A DNA stretch of 64,000 nt, taken from positions 6,331,501-6,395,500 of the forward strand of contig CM042042.1 of the NCBI GenBank assembly GCA_023525975.1, given 5' to 3'. The position numbers and the translations under genes were made by a program. Shown in pieces: positions 11,630 through 23,240 of the stretch (within the stretch, counting starts at the first letter, position 1; each line of letters opens with the position of its first letter). Source of the stretch: Smallanthus sonchifolius. Its lineage: Eukaryota; Streptophyta; Magnoliopsida; Asterales; Asteraceae. The notes under the pieces are model-generated. The model saw nothing but the letters and a program-made list of their open reading frames with translations, ran no database searches and had not been told where the DNA came from.

Positions 11630-11637
11630 ATTGAAAT

Positions 11638-12266
11638 AACCTAAGTATGTAATAACGGTCCGCCTTTAAGATTATGCATTTGACAAATATCAATATTTAA
11701 AGAAAAAATATCAATATGTCGAATGAATATCATGATCTTTATTAATAATCTTTTAACTAATATTAATTGTATTAAAGAATGTATGAATTTGCAAGAGGGG
11801 ATCGAGTTCTAAAGAAATTATAGATTATATGAAATTGTTATTCATATTCTTTGCCTTTTCTTTCATAAAGACCCCTCCATTAATCCATGAAATTAAGAAA
11901 AGTTCATCTCTTCCATGGCATATGACTTTCGTTAGTATTTTAAGAAAATTATTAGAGCACTTGGAACATCTTTAGACAAATATAATTGATTTAATTACTA
12001 AACTACAAATATTCTCTTATATGAAAGCTCACGTAATAACATATAAATTTAAAAGCATTGCCTTTGAATTAATAAGTACACAAGTTTTCTTAAGTTTTAT
12101 TTCATGTATCGTTAAATATTTGTTATTTAAAGAAACTGTCTTACGCTCTTTCTTAAACAAATACCTAATATATTCTACATGCTTATAAGAGTGGTGGTGT
12201 GGGGTGGCTGGCTTACGTGGCCATGACCGTTCGGGAACACCGCCACACATCTATTCGGATGGGTGA
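11638..12266. other. AT-rich intergenic DNA
   Basis: No gene or bounded element seen. Confidence 0.4.
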
Positions 12267-12563
12267 GAGCATTCACAGCAGTGTCCCCATATGTTTGTGA
12301 GTGAGGTTTTCTATATTTTAGGGAGTGGTTTAAAGTAGTTGTGAGTGGAAGAGAGAGAAAATGTATAAATTTTTTGCATATTTGGAGAAAACACTATTCA
12401 CCTGCATAATTTTTTTAATATTTTTTGAAAGCGTTGTGAGTGGAAAAGAGAAAGGTAATGATAAATGTATAAAAAATATTATTTAATTAAAAATGAGAGA
12501 GAAAAGCTAGTGATTTTTAGTGTAATTATAAAGATAAGAATAAAGAAACTGATAGGAATGCTC
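12267..12563. mobile_element. Tourist-like MITE, copy 2
   Basis: Ends GAGCATTC and GAATGCTC, flanked by TGA on both sides (12264-12266 and 12564-12566), a 3-bp target duplication of the PIF/Harbinger type. It lies in opposite orientation to copies 1 and 3 and is non-coding. Confidence 0.8.
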
Positions 12564-12566
12564 TGA

Positions 12567-12896
12567 ATGATGACAGTTTGCAGGAATCACCAACAACCGT
12601 TGAGGGAGAGGGGAGTGGATAGAAAGAGAGAGTGTGATGTACTATCACGCAAGTCTAAAGTTCAACCAAAAAACTCAATGGATGGTTAGAGATATGAAAA
12701 ATGGCAATTTCTATACTTTATGGATGAAATGGAAAAATCTTGATGTGATGCTGATTATGGCTGGCCCAGAGGCGGGGTAAGGTGAGGGACCGCATAGGGC
12801 CCACTCTCCCGGAGGCTCGAAATTAAAAACAATTGTATATGTATATATATATGGGGAGGATCAAATAAAAAGTAGGTAATAAATCTAAGAAATGAC
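12567..12896. other. Intergenic, with one orphan hAT-like end
   Basis: No gene seen. Near 12770-12820 the sequence CAGAGGCGGGGTAAG followed by GGGCCCACTCTCCCGG resembles one end of a common plant hAT family, but no partner end was found. Confidence 0.35.
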
Positions 12897-13299
12897 CAAA
12901 ACGCTTAGAAACGACATCAAACGAACTCCGATTGAACTCATTTCAACGAAGTTGGAACCGTCTCTTCGAACTCTACCATCCTAGCTTTTAGGATTTAGCT
13001 TTTAAGGTTTAGATTTTACGTTTGAAATATAGGGTTTTAGCCTTAGGGTTTAGCTTTTAGTGTTTAGATTTTATGGTTTAGGTTTTTTTAGGGAGTGGGG
13101 GTTTAGGTTTTTGGGGGGTGGGGGTGGTGGTTTTAGGCTTTTTGGGGTGGGGTGGGGTTGGCGGGGGGGTTTAGGTTTTTGGGGGTGCGGGTGGAGGGGG
13201 TTTTGGGTTTTGGGTCTGGATTAAAGTTCGATGAGACGGTTCCAACACCGCTGGAATGAGCTCAATCGGAGTTCGTTTGACCCACTTCTTAGCGTTTTT
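12897..13299. repeat. Inverted repeat enclosing telomere-like and G-rich tracts
   Basis: Arms at 12897-12974 and 13224-13299 are inverted copies over about 75 bases (shared core CAAACGAACTCCGATTGA). Between them, the left part is a decayed run of TTTAGGGTTT-like words and the right part, 13085-13215, holds many runs of four or more G on this strand. The structure looks like a mobile fold-back unit that spread or captured telomere-like repeats. It is not a telomere, since the repeats are degenerate and internal. Confidence 0.7.
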
Positions 13300-13351
13300 G
13301 TATGTTTAAAGCAAATACAACTTTAGATAAATTTCATCGATTTTTAAGGTA

Positions 13352-13549
13352 GGGGGTGTTGGCGATTACTTTTCAAACATACTTATTGACTTATAACTTT
13401 TTCAACAAGTAAATAATTCAAAAGTTTGTTTATGTAAGGGTGAAAAAGTTTGTTTTAAAGGGTGAAAAATTTATAAGTTAAAAGTAAGTAAGAACTTACT
13501 TTTCTAAAAAGTTATAAGTTATTTTCAACAAGTTATCCCAAACACACCC
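13352..13549. mobile_element. hAT-like MITE (GGTGTTTGGGATTA family), copy 1
   Basis: Ends GGGTGTTGGCGATTACTT and (reverse complement) GGGTGTGTTTGGGATAACTT, with internal inverted TTATAACTT words. The related element at 44126-44334 shares the terminus. A clean target duplication is not visible. Confidence 0.6.
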
Positions 13550-13935
13550 GTAAAGTATATAATAATAATCATACATTAATTTGTGCCAAGTGTTAGTATA
13601 AAGTTCCCTGGAGTATTTTATAATGACAGCAAGTGTATATGAACCTAAAGATTCCACATGACTTAACCTACTATTTCTTAACTAAGATTTCCATGTATTA
13701 GAGATATTATTTCAGGACAGGAGGTATAACCCTAGTAAGTAGCCTTTATAGCCCATAAAATATGCATTGATGTAAGATTGTCCACACAAAGTGAAACAAG
13801 ATTTAACATGAAATAATCCTATAATTAGCAAACAGGTAACCTTTGTTTCAACTTTTAAGCTAGAAAAAGCATAAGTTCTTTAGTCAATCCACTATAGAAA
13901 TGATATTCTAATCAAGTCTTAGTAAACTGTGATTA
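13550..13935. other. Intergenic
   Basis: No gene or bounded repeat seen. AT-rich. Confidence 0.35.
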
Positions 13936-13950
13936 GAAACGGTCCACTAT

Positions 13951-14280
13951 GCAACTTCCAATGTGGTGTAGTGGTATAAAACCTGGATTCTCTAAAACAG
14001 ACCCATGGTCTATCCCCACTAGCATCACTTTAGAAAGGGGGATGGTGGCTCAATGAAGGAAGACTGAGATCTTTGTGATCTCCGGTTCGATCCCGAAGGC
14101 GTCCGGGTTTTACCACCGGTGGACTTCGGGCGGGTGGGTTTTCCCCGGAACTGGAGATAACTTGGGGCGGTTAAGGGCTTCGTACGAGTGGGTTGGGCCG
14201 GCTGGCGGTGGCCTCTTGCCAATGGGTCACCGCGTACGGAGTACCTAGTCAATTCTCTGTTTGTTGGCCGTTCAAAAAAA
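13951..14280 (+). mobile_element. Probably dimeric tRNA-derived SINE with 15-bp target duplication
   Basis: Perfect 15-bp direct repeats GAAACGGTCCACTAT flank it (13936-13950 and 14281-14295). It ends in GGCCGTTC plus an A tail. Two promoter-like pairs are visible: box A TGGTGTAGTGG with a weak box B GGTCTATCCCC in the first 90 bases, then box A GGTGGCTCAATGAAGG with a strong box B GGTTCGATCCC at about 14082. This suggests two tRNA-like heads fused. Confidence 0.8.
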
Positions 14281-14425
14281 GAAACGGTCCACTATAGAAA
14301 TAATATTCTAATCAAATCTTAGTAAAGTGTGACTAGAAACAGATTGTAGTTATAAACCATATTTTTTTTAAACGTTGGTAAACGTGTATTTTCTAACAAG
14401 CATGTTAAAAAATGCTTTGTTACAA

Positions 14426-15030
14426 ACCGTATGTAACATCCTAATAATCATAAATGAATAATAGAAAGGGATTTTATGAAAGGCCGGAAGTTGAGAGACT
14501 AATTGGGTAATTTGAGAAACACCCCTACATGGTCTAGACTAGCTCTAAACCCAACGCCAACTTCGATTCACCCCTCACCGCAAACTTGAGAGCAAAGGTA
14601 AGAGTTCTAGGCTAGGAGAAAAAGGAAGAATCGGGTCAAGTTTAAGCCACATTTCGGCTTCTTTAGTGTTAAGGATTGTTGGAAGAAGGAGATAGTTGAT
14701 TTCTACACGTTTTTGAGGTAAAGATCTGCCCTAAATCTTCATCTTTCGTTCTTATAGGTTTTTGGGACTTTTAAGTTCTTATGGGTTTTTGGGACTTCAA
14801 TCCAAAAAGGTTGAGTTTTTACGATTAGAATCGGGAGAAGCACATATGAGTAATTTATGGCATGACATGGTTTTGAGATAACGGAATTATATAGCAAACC
14901 AATCTATTTTCTTAGATGGTGTGTAGATGAAGATGACAACGGTTGTGGTGGTGGTTCCATGGTGGTCGTCGGAGATATGGTGGTGGTTCCATGGTGGTGG
15001 GTCTAGATCTGAGAAGTGGTGTGACTTTTA
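14426..15030 (+). mobile_element. Possible LTR-retrotransposon LTR/leader fragment
   Basis: TGTAACATCCTAATAATC near 14435 looks like the start of a plant Gypsy LTR, and the following text (a GAGAGCAAAGGTAAGAG leader-like segment) is transcript-like rather than AT-rich. No second LTR, primer-binding site or coding region was found. Confidence 0.3.
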
Positions 15031-15493
15031 CATTTTAGGGTTTAAGTTAATTACACATTTAGTACCTGTATAGATGAAATGAAACATTTTTTTTAACTTA
15101 ACGGAAAAAATTAACGTCCGTTAGTACAAATGATGCAACGTGCAAGTTTTTTTAAAACATAAAGGACATATACTGTAATTTTCTTAGTTAAATGACGTAT
15201 ACTGAAATTTAGGTAATAATTAAATGACGTAATTTGTAGTTCGCTCTATCATTTTTCTTACTTTTATTACTTTATTATTATTTTTATTATATCTAAATAT
15301 ATTTTTATTTATAAAAGTCATGTTAAAAAATGTTTATATAAGATATATTAATAATAATAATAATAAAACAACTATTACCCTCTCTTTTTTAATCTATACT
15401 ATAGTTTTTTTTTGTTCTTACCATTCCTAAAGTGAAGATTATGAGAAAGTTCATATGTTTTTTCCTTCAACAAAACAATAATATATAGAACGT

Positions 15494-16676
15494 AAATTGG
15501 TTTTAATAATTTAAACTATGACTCATTTGTTGATAATAATTCAAACTAACAGTTTGACTGGTGATAATTCGAACTTTCACTTTTGTTGTCAATGACAGTT
15601 CCAATAGCATAATCATCATATATATAAACTCGATTTACACTCTATTCCTACTTAATTTCGCTTGTACGTTTCTCCATTCCATTTAAAATCGTCATTTTAA
15701 TGAAAAATAAATGTAAATCGAGTGTAAATATATGATGATTATGTTACTGAGACTGTCATTGACAACAACAGTAACAGTTGGGATTATCATCAGCCAGTGG
15801 TGTACCCACCTATTGGAAGGTGGGTCACCCGACACCGATAAAATTGTCTTTTATTTATTATATATGCGGTATAATCTAGACTGACCCCGATGAAATTTTG
15901 ACACCGACCCCCATAAAATTTTGACCGACCCCAAGAAAAAATAATTTTTAACACCGACCCCGTATAAACTAATAACTTAATTTGACATTTGGACTAAAAC
16001 TTAGTCAGTAAAACAACTAAACCCATATTTAATTAACTTATTTACCCATTTAGACAATTAAACCTATATTTAGTTAATCCATTACCCATTTAAATTTTTA
16101 AATAAATTAATCTAATAAAAAATCTAAGTAGCAAGCAATCATGATTCTTGATCCATCGACCGCTCGACGTTTCATATTCACGCTTCACGCAATCAAAAGA
16201 TCGACAATTTGCTAACCACGATTCTCGTCATGCCTCCTAATCGAAGTTAACGTAATCAGAAGAACGATTAACCACGATTCTCCCCTGCCTTCTCTTGATT
16301 TTAGGCTCTTTGCTAATCACCAATTCACGATTCTTTCCACCGGTAGTCTGTTCATTGTTCACAGCCTTGCGCTCTTGCCTACTTATGATTTCATGTTACT
16401 TTTTTTAAAAAAAAAATTCTCTAAATTTTGAATTTTGCTTTATCAATTTTTTGCAATAATATTATGTCATATGTGCACTAGTGACAATGTGTGTATAATA
16501 CGACCCAACCTGAACCGAGCCGATTTTTTTATATATTTAACGATAAATAATCGACTAAAAAATTTTTCGACCCCCATGAAAAAAGTTTCTGGATCCGCCA
16601 CTGTCATCGGCCAAAATGTTAATTTAGATTATTATTAACCAATGAGTTATAGTTTTAATTATTAAAAATTAATTTG
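15494..16676. mobile_element. MULE-like fold-back element, interrupted by a hAT insertion
   Basis: The outer arms pair over more than 100 bases: the left arm from GGTTTTAATAATTTAAAC (15499) through GATAATAATTCAAACTAAC, and the right arm ending near 16676. The inner arms share TTGTTGTCAATGACAGT around 15592-15760. The right arm is split at 15787-16611 by the nested element described separately; removing it restores the palindrome. The arms resemble those of 4814-5343. Confidence 0.72.
15795..16603. mobile_element. Non-autonomous hAT nested in the fold-back element
   Basis: Termini CAGTGGTGTACCCA and (reverse complement) CAGTGGCGGATCCAG, with 8-bp duplications TCATCAGC (15787-15794) and TCATCGGC (16604-16611). 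Inside are repeated GACCCCGATAAAATT-like phrases. No transposase remains. Same terminal family as 395-1421. Confidence 0.8.
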
Positions 16677-16782
16677 CTTATATATAATCATTCAAATAAC
16701 ATTGAAGAGATGAACGGGGTACACACGGAAGTTAATGCCTAATCGAACAAGTTAAACTACACTATTACTTAAGCTTAGATCT

Positions 16783-17247
16783 TCAGGTTATCAGCACCTC
16801 GTGCCCCCTCTGTAACGAAGGGGAGGAAACAGTGGATCATTTGTTCACTTCTTGTCTTATAGTGGTGACCGTTTGGCATCATATCAATGTGTGGTGTAAG
16901 GCTTCTAATTTTTTCGCTTTCTTCGTTAAGGATCTTTTTGATCTCCATGCGACGATGGGTATCTCGGATCGGGCTAAGGAGGCGCTCCATGGTATCATTC
17001 TTATCGGGTGTTGGAGTATTTGGAAGGCTAGAAACGAGTTCAAATTCTCTAACAAGCCGGTGAAAATTGCGAGCATCATTAGTTAAATTAAAGCGGTTGG
17101 GTTTCTATGGTACTCTAATAGGTCGAAGTACAAAGATACTTCTTGGGAAAATTGGTGTAAATTTGTATTTATGTAATTGTTGTGTTTGTTTCCTCAGCCT
17201 GTTTTAGGTCGGTGCGTTTCTCTAATGAAGCTGACCGTTAAAAAAAA
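16783..17247 (+). mobile_element. 5'-truncated L1-type LINE (zf-RVT tail)
   Basis: Perfect 14-bp target duplication TTAAGCTTAGATCT (16769-16782 and 17248-17261). The plus strand encodes a reverse-transcriptase C-terminal tail: CPLCNEGEETVDHLFTSC, a zinc-binding C-x2-C...H...C motif typical of plant LINE zf-RVT domains, then IGCWSIWKARNEFKF and, after a stop near 17082, WENWCKFVFM. It ends GACCGTT plus an A run. Severely truncated, hence dead on arrival. Confidence 0.88.
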
Positions 17248-17341
17248 TTAAGCTTAGATCTAAATCAATCCAAAAAAAGATTAAAAAAACAACTTATAGT
17301 AACAAATTATAAGTGAAAGTGATTTAGCTATATGACTCTTA

Positions 17342-17637
17342 GAGCATTCTTATCAGATTCTCCATCCTCATCTCTATAATTACACTAAAAATTACTACAC
17401 TCTCTCCTTTTCAGTTAAATAATATTTTTTTATACCTTTATCGTTACTTTTTCTCTCTCCTCCACTCACAACCACTTCAAAAAATATTAAAAAATTAATA
17501 GGGATGAATAGTGTTTTCCCCAAGTATACAAAAAATGTATACATTTTCTCTCTGCTCCACTCACAACCACTTTAAACCACTCCAAAAAATATGCAGAATC
17601 CAATCACAAACATATGCACAAACTGATGTGAATGCTC
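17342..17637. mobile_element. Tourist-like MITE, copy 3
   Basis: Ends GAGCATTC and GAATGCTC with flanking TTA on both sides (17339-17341, 17638-17640), the canonical PIF/Harbinger target. Internal blocks match 10287-10566 in the same orientation. Confidence 0.85.
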
Positions 17638-17688
17638 TTAAAGCATCTTTATTGGGTTTAGTATGGTTCCTAAAGCATCCGTCTTGGG

Positions 17689-17730
17689 CATATTGTGACT
17701 AGAGCTGGGCATATTGTGACTAGAGCTGGG
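17689..17730. repeat. 21-bp perfect tandem duplication
   Basis: CATATTGTGACTAGAGCTGGG occurs twice back to back, at the left end of a dead hAT element. The second copy contains the element's terminus, TAGAGCTGGGCAAA, so the duplication partly overlaps its flank. Confidence 0.8.
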
Positions 17731-18720
17731 CAAAAACATGGTTTGGGTATTCCGAGTTTGAGTTTGAGTTTGAAACGGAACCGGATTGTAAAAATGGTTT
17801 GAACTTTAAAATCTAACTAGCCGTTTATAGCCATTTGGTTACGTCTATTCAGCCGTTTCTTGACGATTTTACCATCCTTTGTTAGTATAAATAAGTAGTG
17901 TTGGTTTACTCACAACTCTCAAAAACACTGTTTATATTCTCTTTAATCTCATAAATGTTCTATACGCTCTCCGATGGCTTCCAAAAATGGACACTCATAT
18001 ATGTTGGTTTTGGATCTTTGTCAAGCGAAGTACTATTTTTGTGGTTATACCTACAACAAGAAATTAAACAATTTTGGGTAAATTATGATTTATGTCAAAA
18101 GTCAAGCGGTGCGAACAAAGCTTGATGTAAGAAACATGGTTATCTTTTTCTTAGACCGAATCAAACCTTAGTTTGAAAAACCATGATGAAAAATGGTGCA
18201 AGGTGGAAAAAAGTGCTCCGACATGACGTCAAGTAACAATGTCAAAGAATGAAAATATTTGGAATTTCAACATAGATACGGTTAGAGAGAAGATGACAAA
18301 GTTCGTGAATCAAGAAGATTTGTCGTTCGACCACTTCGACAACTCACGTTTGACAATGCTTGTACAACAAATCCTTTAACCGTGTTATAATCACGTAAGT
18401 CATACTACCCTTAGACGTGATTATAATAAAATGTGGAAAAAACCTAAAAAGTAAAAAAGAATTAATTTAAGATTTGAAAAACTTACAAACCTGTGTGAAT
18501 TTAACTTGCAATTTTGGTCGGCCCCACACGATAACTGGTTGCGTACCTTTGTGTTACCATCTTATTGGGTAAAACCCGATACATGCTAAATGATTAAGTG
18601 AACAATTACATTTGAATTGTTTGGGCATCCGCATATCGGTCATAACTTATTTCAAATTTTATATTATGTAATAATAACTTTTAAATTAGAAAACAAAGTT
18701 TTTATTCTACATCGCTTGAT
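17721..18720 (+). pseudogene. Dead BED-type hAT transposase, relative of 58326-60419
   Basis: It starts with a hAT-like terminus TAGAGCTGGGCAAA and keeps the promoter layout of the intact element: TATAAATA near 17888, then CTCTC-rich leader and ATGGCTTCC near 17972. From about 18255 frames read VREKMTKFVNQEDLSFDHFD and then MLVQQ, matching the intact protein's VRERMAHFVIQEGLPFDHFD; further matches extend to about 18660. Multiple stops and shifts are present and the C-terminal half and right terminus are gone, probably lost at the junction with the downstream transposon. Confidence 0.75.
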
Positions 18721-18889
18721 AATCCCTTGAATAGTACAAGCGTAGTTGCAAAACTAACCTCATACCTTATTATCTAAGGATAAATAAAATAAAATAAAAA
18801 TTGTTTACTACTGTACCCGTAATTTTTTTTAAACTAATCTTATATGGCTCGTTATTCGGACCATCTGACATTTTCTTTTGACCCCCTGG

Positions 18890-19490
18890 CATCCATACGA
18901 GTCGTATGGATGCATATGGGTCGTATGGTTGTCAGGTTGACAGCTTTTGTCTGGTGACTGACTGTATACGAGTCATATGGGTCAATACGACCTATATGTG
19001 GAATTTTTTTATAATCTGGCCACTTTTTGTCGTGAAAGACTCAACATACGAGTCATATGGGTCCATACGACCCATATACATAAGTAATAACATATGGGTT
19101 CATATGACCCATATGTGCATTTTTTTAGTAATAACATATGGGTTCATACGACCCATATGTCCATATACAAGTCATATGTGACAATACTACCCATATACAT
19201 GAATAATAAATATTTTTTACGATTAGTAAGGTTTTTAGTCATATGAGGCATTACATACGATTAAAAAAGAAATATTAATTTAATTTAATTTTTTATTTTA
19301 ATTCAATCAATCTTGTTTGGGAAGCCATTTGTATACGAGTCATATACTGATATACGACCCATATGTATTATATTTCTTTACCTTTTTGAGTTCAATTATT
19401 GATTTCGATATGTGTGTCAAATATATATTATAAATAACAAACAATATTGATGATTCTTTCAATTCTTTTATTTGAAAAAACCATATACGA
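18890..19490. repeat. Array of palindromic CATATGGGTCGTATG-type motifs, left cluster
   Basis: At least a dozen copies of words of the form ATACGAGTCATATGGGT and their mirror images fall in 18896-19200, with more at 19332-19360 and 19480. A matching cluster lies at 23240-23455. The two clusters bracket a coding remnant, as subterminal repeats do in CACTA and MULE-type transposons. Confidence 0.75.
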
Positions 19491-19499
19491 GTCACTCAT

Positions 19500-20356
19500 C
19501 CAAAATAGAAGATGTCGTCCAACCATAGAAACGGAAGAAGCGTTAGTAGAAGAAGAAACGAATGGCGTCAGAACGGGTCATTGACGTTACAGCACCGGTA
19601 GAGAACTATGTTTGACAGAATAGTCAGAACTGGTCTTGAAATGTTGTCCAATTCTTTTACAACGGAGATAGGAATTGGTGTTGAGTTCATTGTATGGGCG
19701 ATGCGAAACTTGGCAGAGAATTTTGGGGTACCCATTTAGGGCTTTGTGGAGACGCTTTTCTACAAAAATATTGTAAGTGTTTAAAATGTATACACATCAT
19801 ATTAGCGTATGGTAGTAATTGTTATTTTTATTGTACAACATGTTCGGGCTTGTACAAGAAATCTGATGTATTGACGGTTGTATTACATACTAATAACCGA
19901 TGAGTTGTCGAGCGGGGAACGTTGGACTATTCTACCGCCTGAGTTTATGGACCTAATATATGACGGACGTCGCGATTCCTTCCAATATGGTGATGGGACG
20001 AACAAGCTGTATCCCCCCTGTGGGAGGTTGAAAACGTAAAGTTGTTTTAGTTTTGTTTTATTTTTTAAAACGAAATAATAACTAATTTTCTGTTTTCACA
20101 GGCATATTTACCTATATCCCCTGACGGTGAAAATTGGTATCTTTTCAAAATTTGTATGTATTCATTAAAAGTTAATGTAATATATCCTTATGATTGTCTT
20201 GCAAATATGTGCACTAATTTTTTGTTGCATACATCGTGGTATTCACCATATATTTTTGGAGTTTGAGTTACCCTTTAGATGGTTTGTACAACGTATATCA
20301 TTTTTTCAATACTCTGGCTTACAAGAAGTAGAGACATTGGAACAGGTTGGGAAAAG
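19500..20356 (+). pseudogene. Transposon-borne gene remnant, weakly Ulp1/C48-like
   Basis: Broken frames contain SGERWTILPPEFMDLIYDG, FQYGDGTNKLYPP and, from 20101, AYLPISPDGENWYLFKICMY then SLKVNVIYPYD. The last block recalls the Ulp1-type cysteine protease core (P-x-n-HWxLxxI ... Y-D), which many plant DNA transposons carry, but the catalytic histidine position reads Asn here and there are stops and shifts. I hold the family assignment loosely. A solo LTR interrupts it at 20362; possible continuation at 22824-22995 reads VVSKWWAHYNNVRRPNRKD. Confidence 0.4.
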
Positions 20357-20361
20357 TGTGT

Positions 20362-22818
20362 TGTCACACCCCCGTCAAGACGGAAACACGAGGGGTGACG
20401 AAATTGAATCATCACACATGATTAAAAGAAATTTACTACTAAAATCAAATAGTTATTACATCTGTATTTCAAAACAAATAAGCCAAATAAAACAAACAAG
20501 TCTTTTTTGTTAAATAATATGTTTAAGCTAAGTCTGCTAAAGTCTTGATCTTGAATCCTAGCGTGAGCAAAACAACAACTTAGATCCAAAACCTGAAAAA
20601 CATGCTAAAATGGAATGAAAAGGATCATTCCATTCCATTGTCTTGTTTGGTTACCATGATAGAATGGAATAAATCATTACTTTATGTTGTTTGGTAGGCT
20701 AGAAAAAACGAAGGAATAAAATTAGTGGTGAGTGGAGGTAAAGTTGGTGAGAACATAGGTTTACATAGTTACATAGTAATAGATAACAAGATGCAAGTCA
20801 TAAACAAGTTTCACAATTCCAAGTAATTAAACTTTTATACATGAGTCCACAACCAACCCTAGTGATCGATAGCTCTCCCGTCCAACACCTTGTCAGGGTG
20901 TTAGACTAAGTTTAAGTGTCTAGAATGCAGTTTCTGAACACCTAGCTCCTCCCAAGTTGATCAGAATCCACAACTTGAAGGACTAGATGGGTTTGTCAGG
21001 CCAATAGATCTATTTACGTACTCCCGTGGCTTCCTCGAAGTTAATGGTTGTATAAGTTTAAGAAAATAAGAGAGACTTTGTAGTAAAAAGCGACATAGAA
21101 TAGCAACATGTATAAACCAGTTTAGTTTTACTATAATTAGAAAGTTTGTTATTAAATGAAAAAGTATAGTTTAGACTCAAGAACATGATTTATGTTTTGA
21201 TATATGAGCATGTTTTCCACCCCAAAGTAGAAAGTAAAAGAGGGGCTATGAACTCACATTGCAAATGAAAGGGTTGAACTTGAACTTGTAGTAACTTGGA
21301 TTTGAATGCCTTAAGGATTCCTTAAGTTAAGTTTGTTAAGTTAATCAGAAACAAGTTAAGGATAGTAGAGGGATTGATAGTATAATTAGTTAAAAGTGAT
21401 TGTTGTACACTAGAGTGGTTATCAATCCAGAGTAGTAGCTCCAACAGAAAAGTTCCCAGGAGAGAGTTGGTTGGATCGAAACCCCGTCTTTTTCTAGCCA
21501 GAACTTTAATGTTTGTCAGATAACTAAACACTGGTTTGAAAGTTACTCTATTTATATACTTGACCAAGTTTAGGATTTGTTTGGTAAGTTTGGAATGTAT
21601 AAGGGCTAAAGTGAAAATATAAGTTTAGTAAAAATATAAATGAAATAAGTTAATTATTAGAGGGTTTTAATTTGAAAATAAAGAGTTTTAGTAAAAAACA
21701 TGATTTTTTAAATTGAAAATAACAAGAAAGATCAAAACCAAGTTTTTAAATAAAAGTTTGAACAAGTTTAATTAAATAGGGCATTTGATCTTCGATAGAT
21801 CTATGATTATAACATAAATATATTAGGGAATCATAGATCTAGTTAGTTATGAGGAATTTTTGAAATAAAAAGTATGAACAAGCAAGAACGTAAGAAGAAC
21901 TCACTTAGAATGGAAGGATTTAAGCTAGAGTCTTCCAGAATATGAGAAGAACGACCTTTAGTAGCTAGAGAACCCTAGAGGATCTTTGAGGTGTGAAGAA
22001 TGAATGAGAATAAGTGTTCAATTTATAGAGTGGGATTAGTGACTTATTCGCAAAATCAATTTGTTAATTGGATTAGGATTGCAAAATAGTTTTTTATATT
22101 TTATTTAAATTTTAAAATTCAAAAATTGATAGGATAAATGGATGTTTAAAAGAATAAATATAAATAAATAAAAAAAATCGATTTAAGGGTATCATAGGTG
22201 ATTCACGGCCAAAATAGAAAAAAAATAGATTAGGATTAAATTTAGGTTCAAAATTTTTAAATAATTAGATTAGGATAGAGTTTAGGATTAAAATAAATGG
22301 TTTTTAATTCATTTAGATAGGTTTAAGGTTTTTAATCGATTTAATAATTTAAAATAATATATATATAGAGAGAGAGATAAAATAAATAAAAATTTATTAT
22401 TGATAATAGTAATAATATATAATAATTAAATGATATTATGATAATTAACCAAGTTTTCGAAAACGTTACAAAAGAAACACTGAAATTTACGTATGTGTAA
22501 CTTTTACCCTTGAAATTTTATTTTAGTCAAACGAAGTTACAAACTTAAATTGTTTTTATTAGGTTAGAGTCTAAGGCATTCAAAGTTACCATACGTAACA
22601 AGTTCTAGGATGATCACAAGAATTAGATACAGTATCAAAATAGAATAAGCACGTTGTTTTAAAGCGCAATAGAATACTCGCATTAGATTAAACTTGGAAA
22701 TTTGAAATGAAATGGTATCACAAGTGATATGATGCATAAAAAAGTTCATTGTATAAGAAATCAATCAAGGTTACAAGATAAGATTATACGATCAGACATA
22801 AAAATCAGGGATGTCACA
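20362..22818. mobile_element. Solo LTR (2.46 kb), Gypsy-like
   Basis: Begins TGTCACACCCC and ends GGGATGTCACA, with the TG...CA ends and short inverted TGT-CAC/GTGACA terminus of plant LTRs, and is flanked by a perfect 5-bp duplication TGTGT (20357-20361 and 22819-22823). There is no primer-binding site, polypurine tract or polyprotein inside, so it is one LTR left by recombination. The start sequence and length resemble LTRs of Tekay-type chromoviruses (from memory). Its orientation was not determined. The short frames inside are not genes. Confidence 0.82.
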
Positions 22819-22823
22819 TGTGT

Positions 22824-23240
22824 GGTCTCCAAATGGTGGGCACATTATAATAACGTTCGTCGGCCAAATCGTAAGGATATTCACAACCTGTATTGTTGGA
22901 ATCTTCATCCCCGTATCATGGGAATTTTCACCACCCGTATTGTAGCAATTTTAACCACCGAAAAAATTGTTGTTATTAAAGAACGACATTGTTAACGAAA
23001 AACGGTTTATATAAATGAGTTAGAACTCTGAATGTTTTTAACTTTGAAATATGAATGTTTTAACTCGGTTTATATAATCGTTTTTAACTGAATATTGTGT
23101 CGTATCAAATAATGGGCACGCATTTTGAAGAATCTAATATCGCGTCAATCGCTCGCTTCTCGAGGAATCTTATATCTCTTCATACTGATAGGCTAGTTTA
23201 ATCACGAATATTCCGTCGTGTCAAATGATATTCTTGAATA
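22824..23240 (+). pseudogene. Continuation of the transposon gene beyond the solo LTR
   Basis: From 22824 one frame runs VVSKWWAHYNNVRRPNRKD and on to IVVIKERHC before a stop at 22993. It begins exactly at the LTR junction and is less AT-biased than the flanks. Whether it belongs to the 19500-20356 protein is inferred from position. 23000-23240 is non-coding. Confidence 0.35.

Noticed and set aside
12960..13220. Possible interstitial telomere
   Set aside because: Words are degenerate and enclosed by an inverted repeat, not arrays of exact TTTAGGG.
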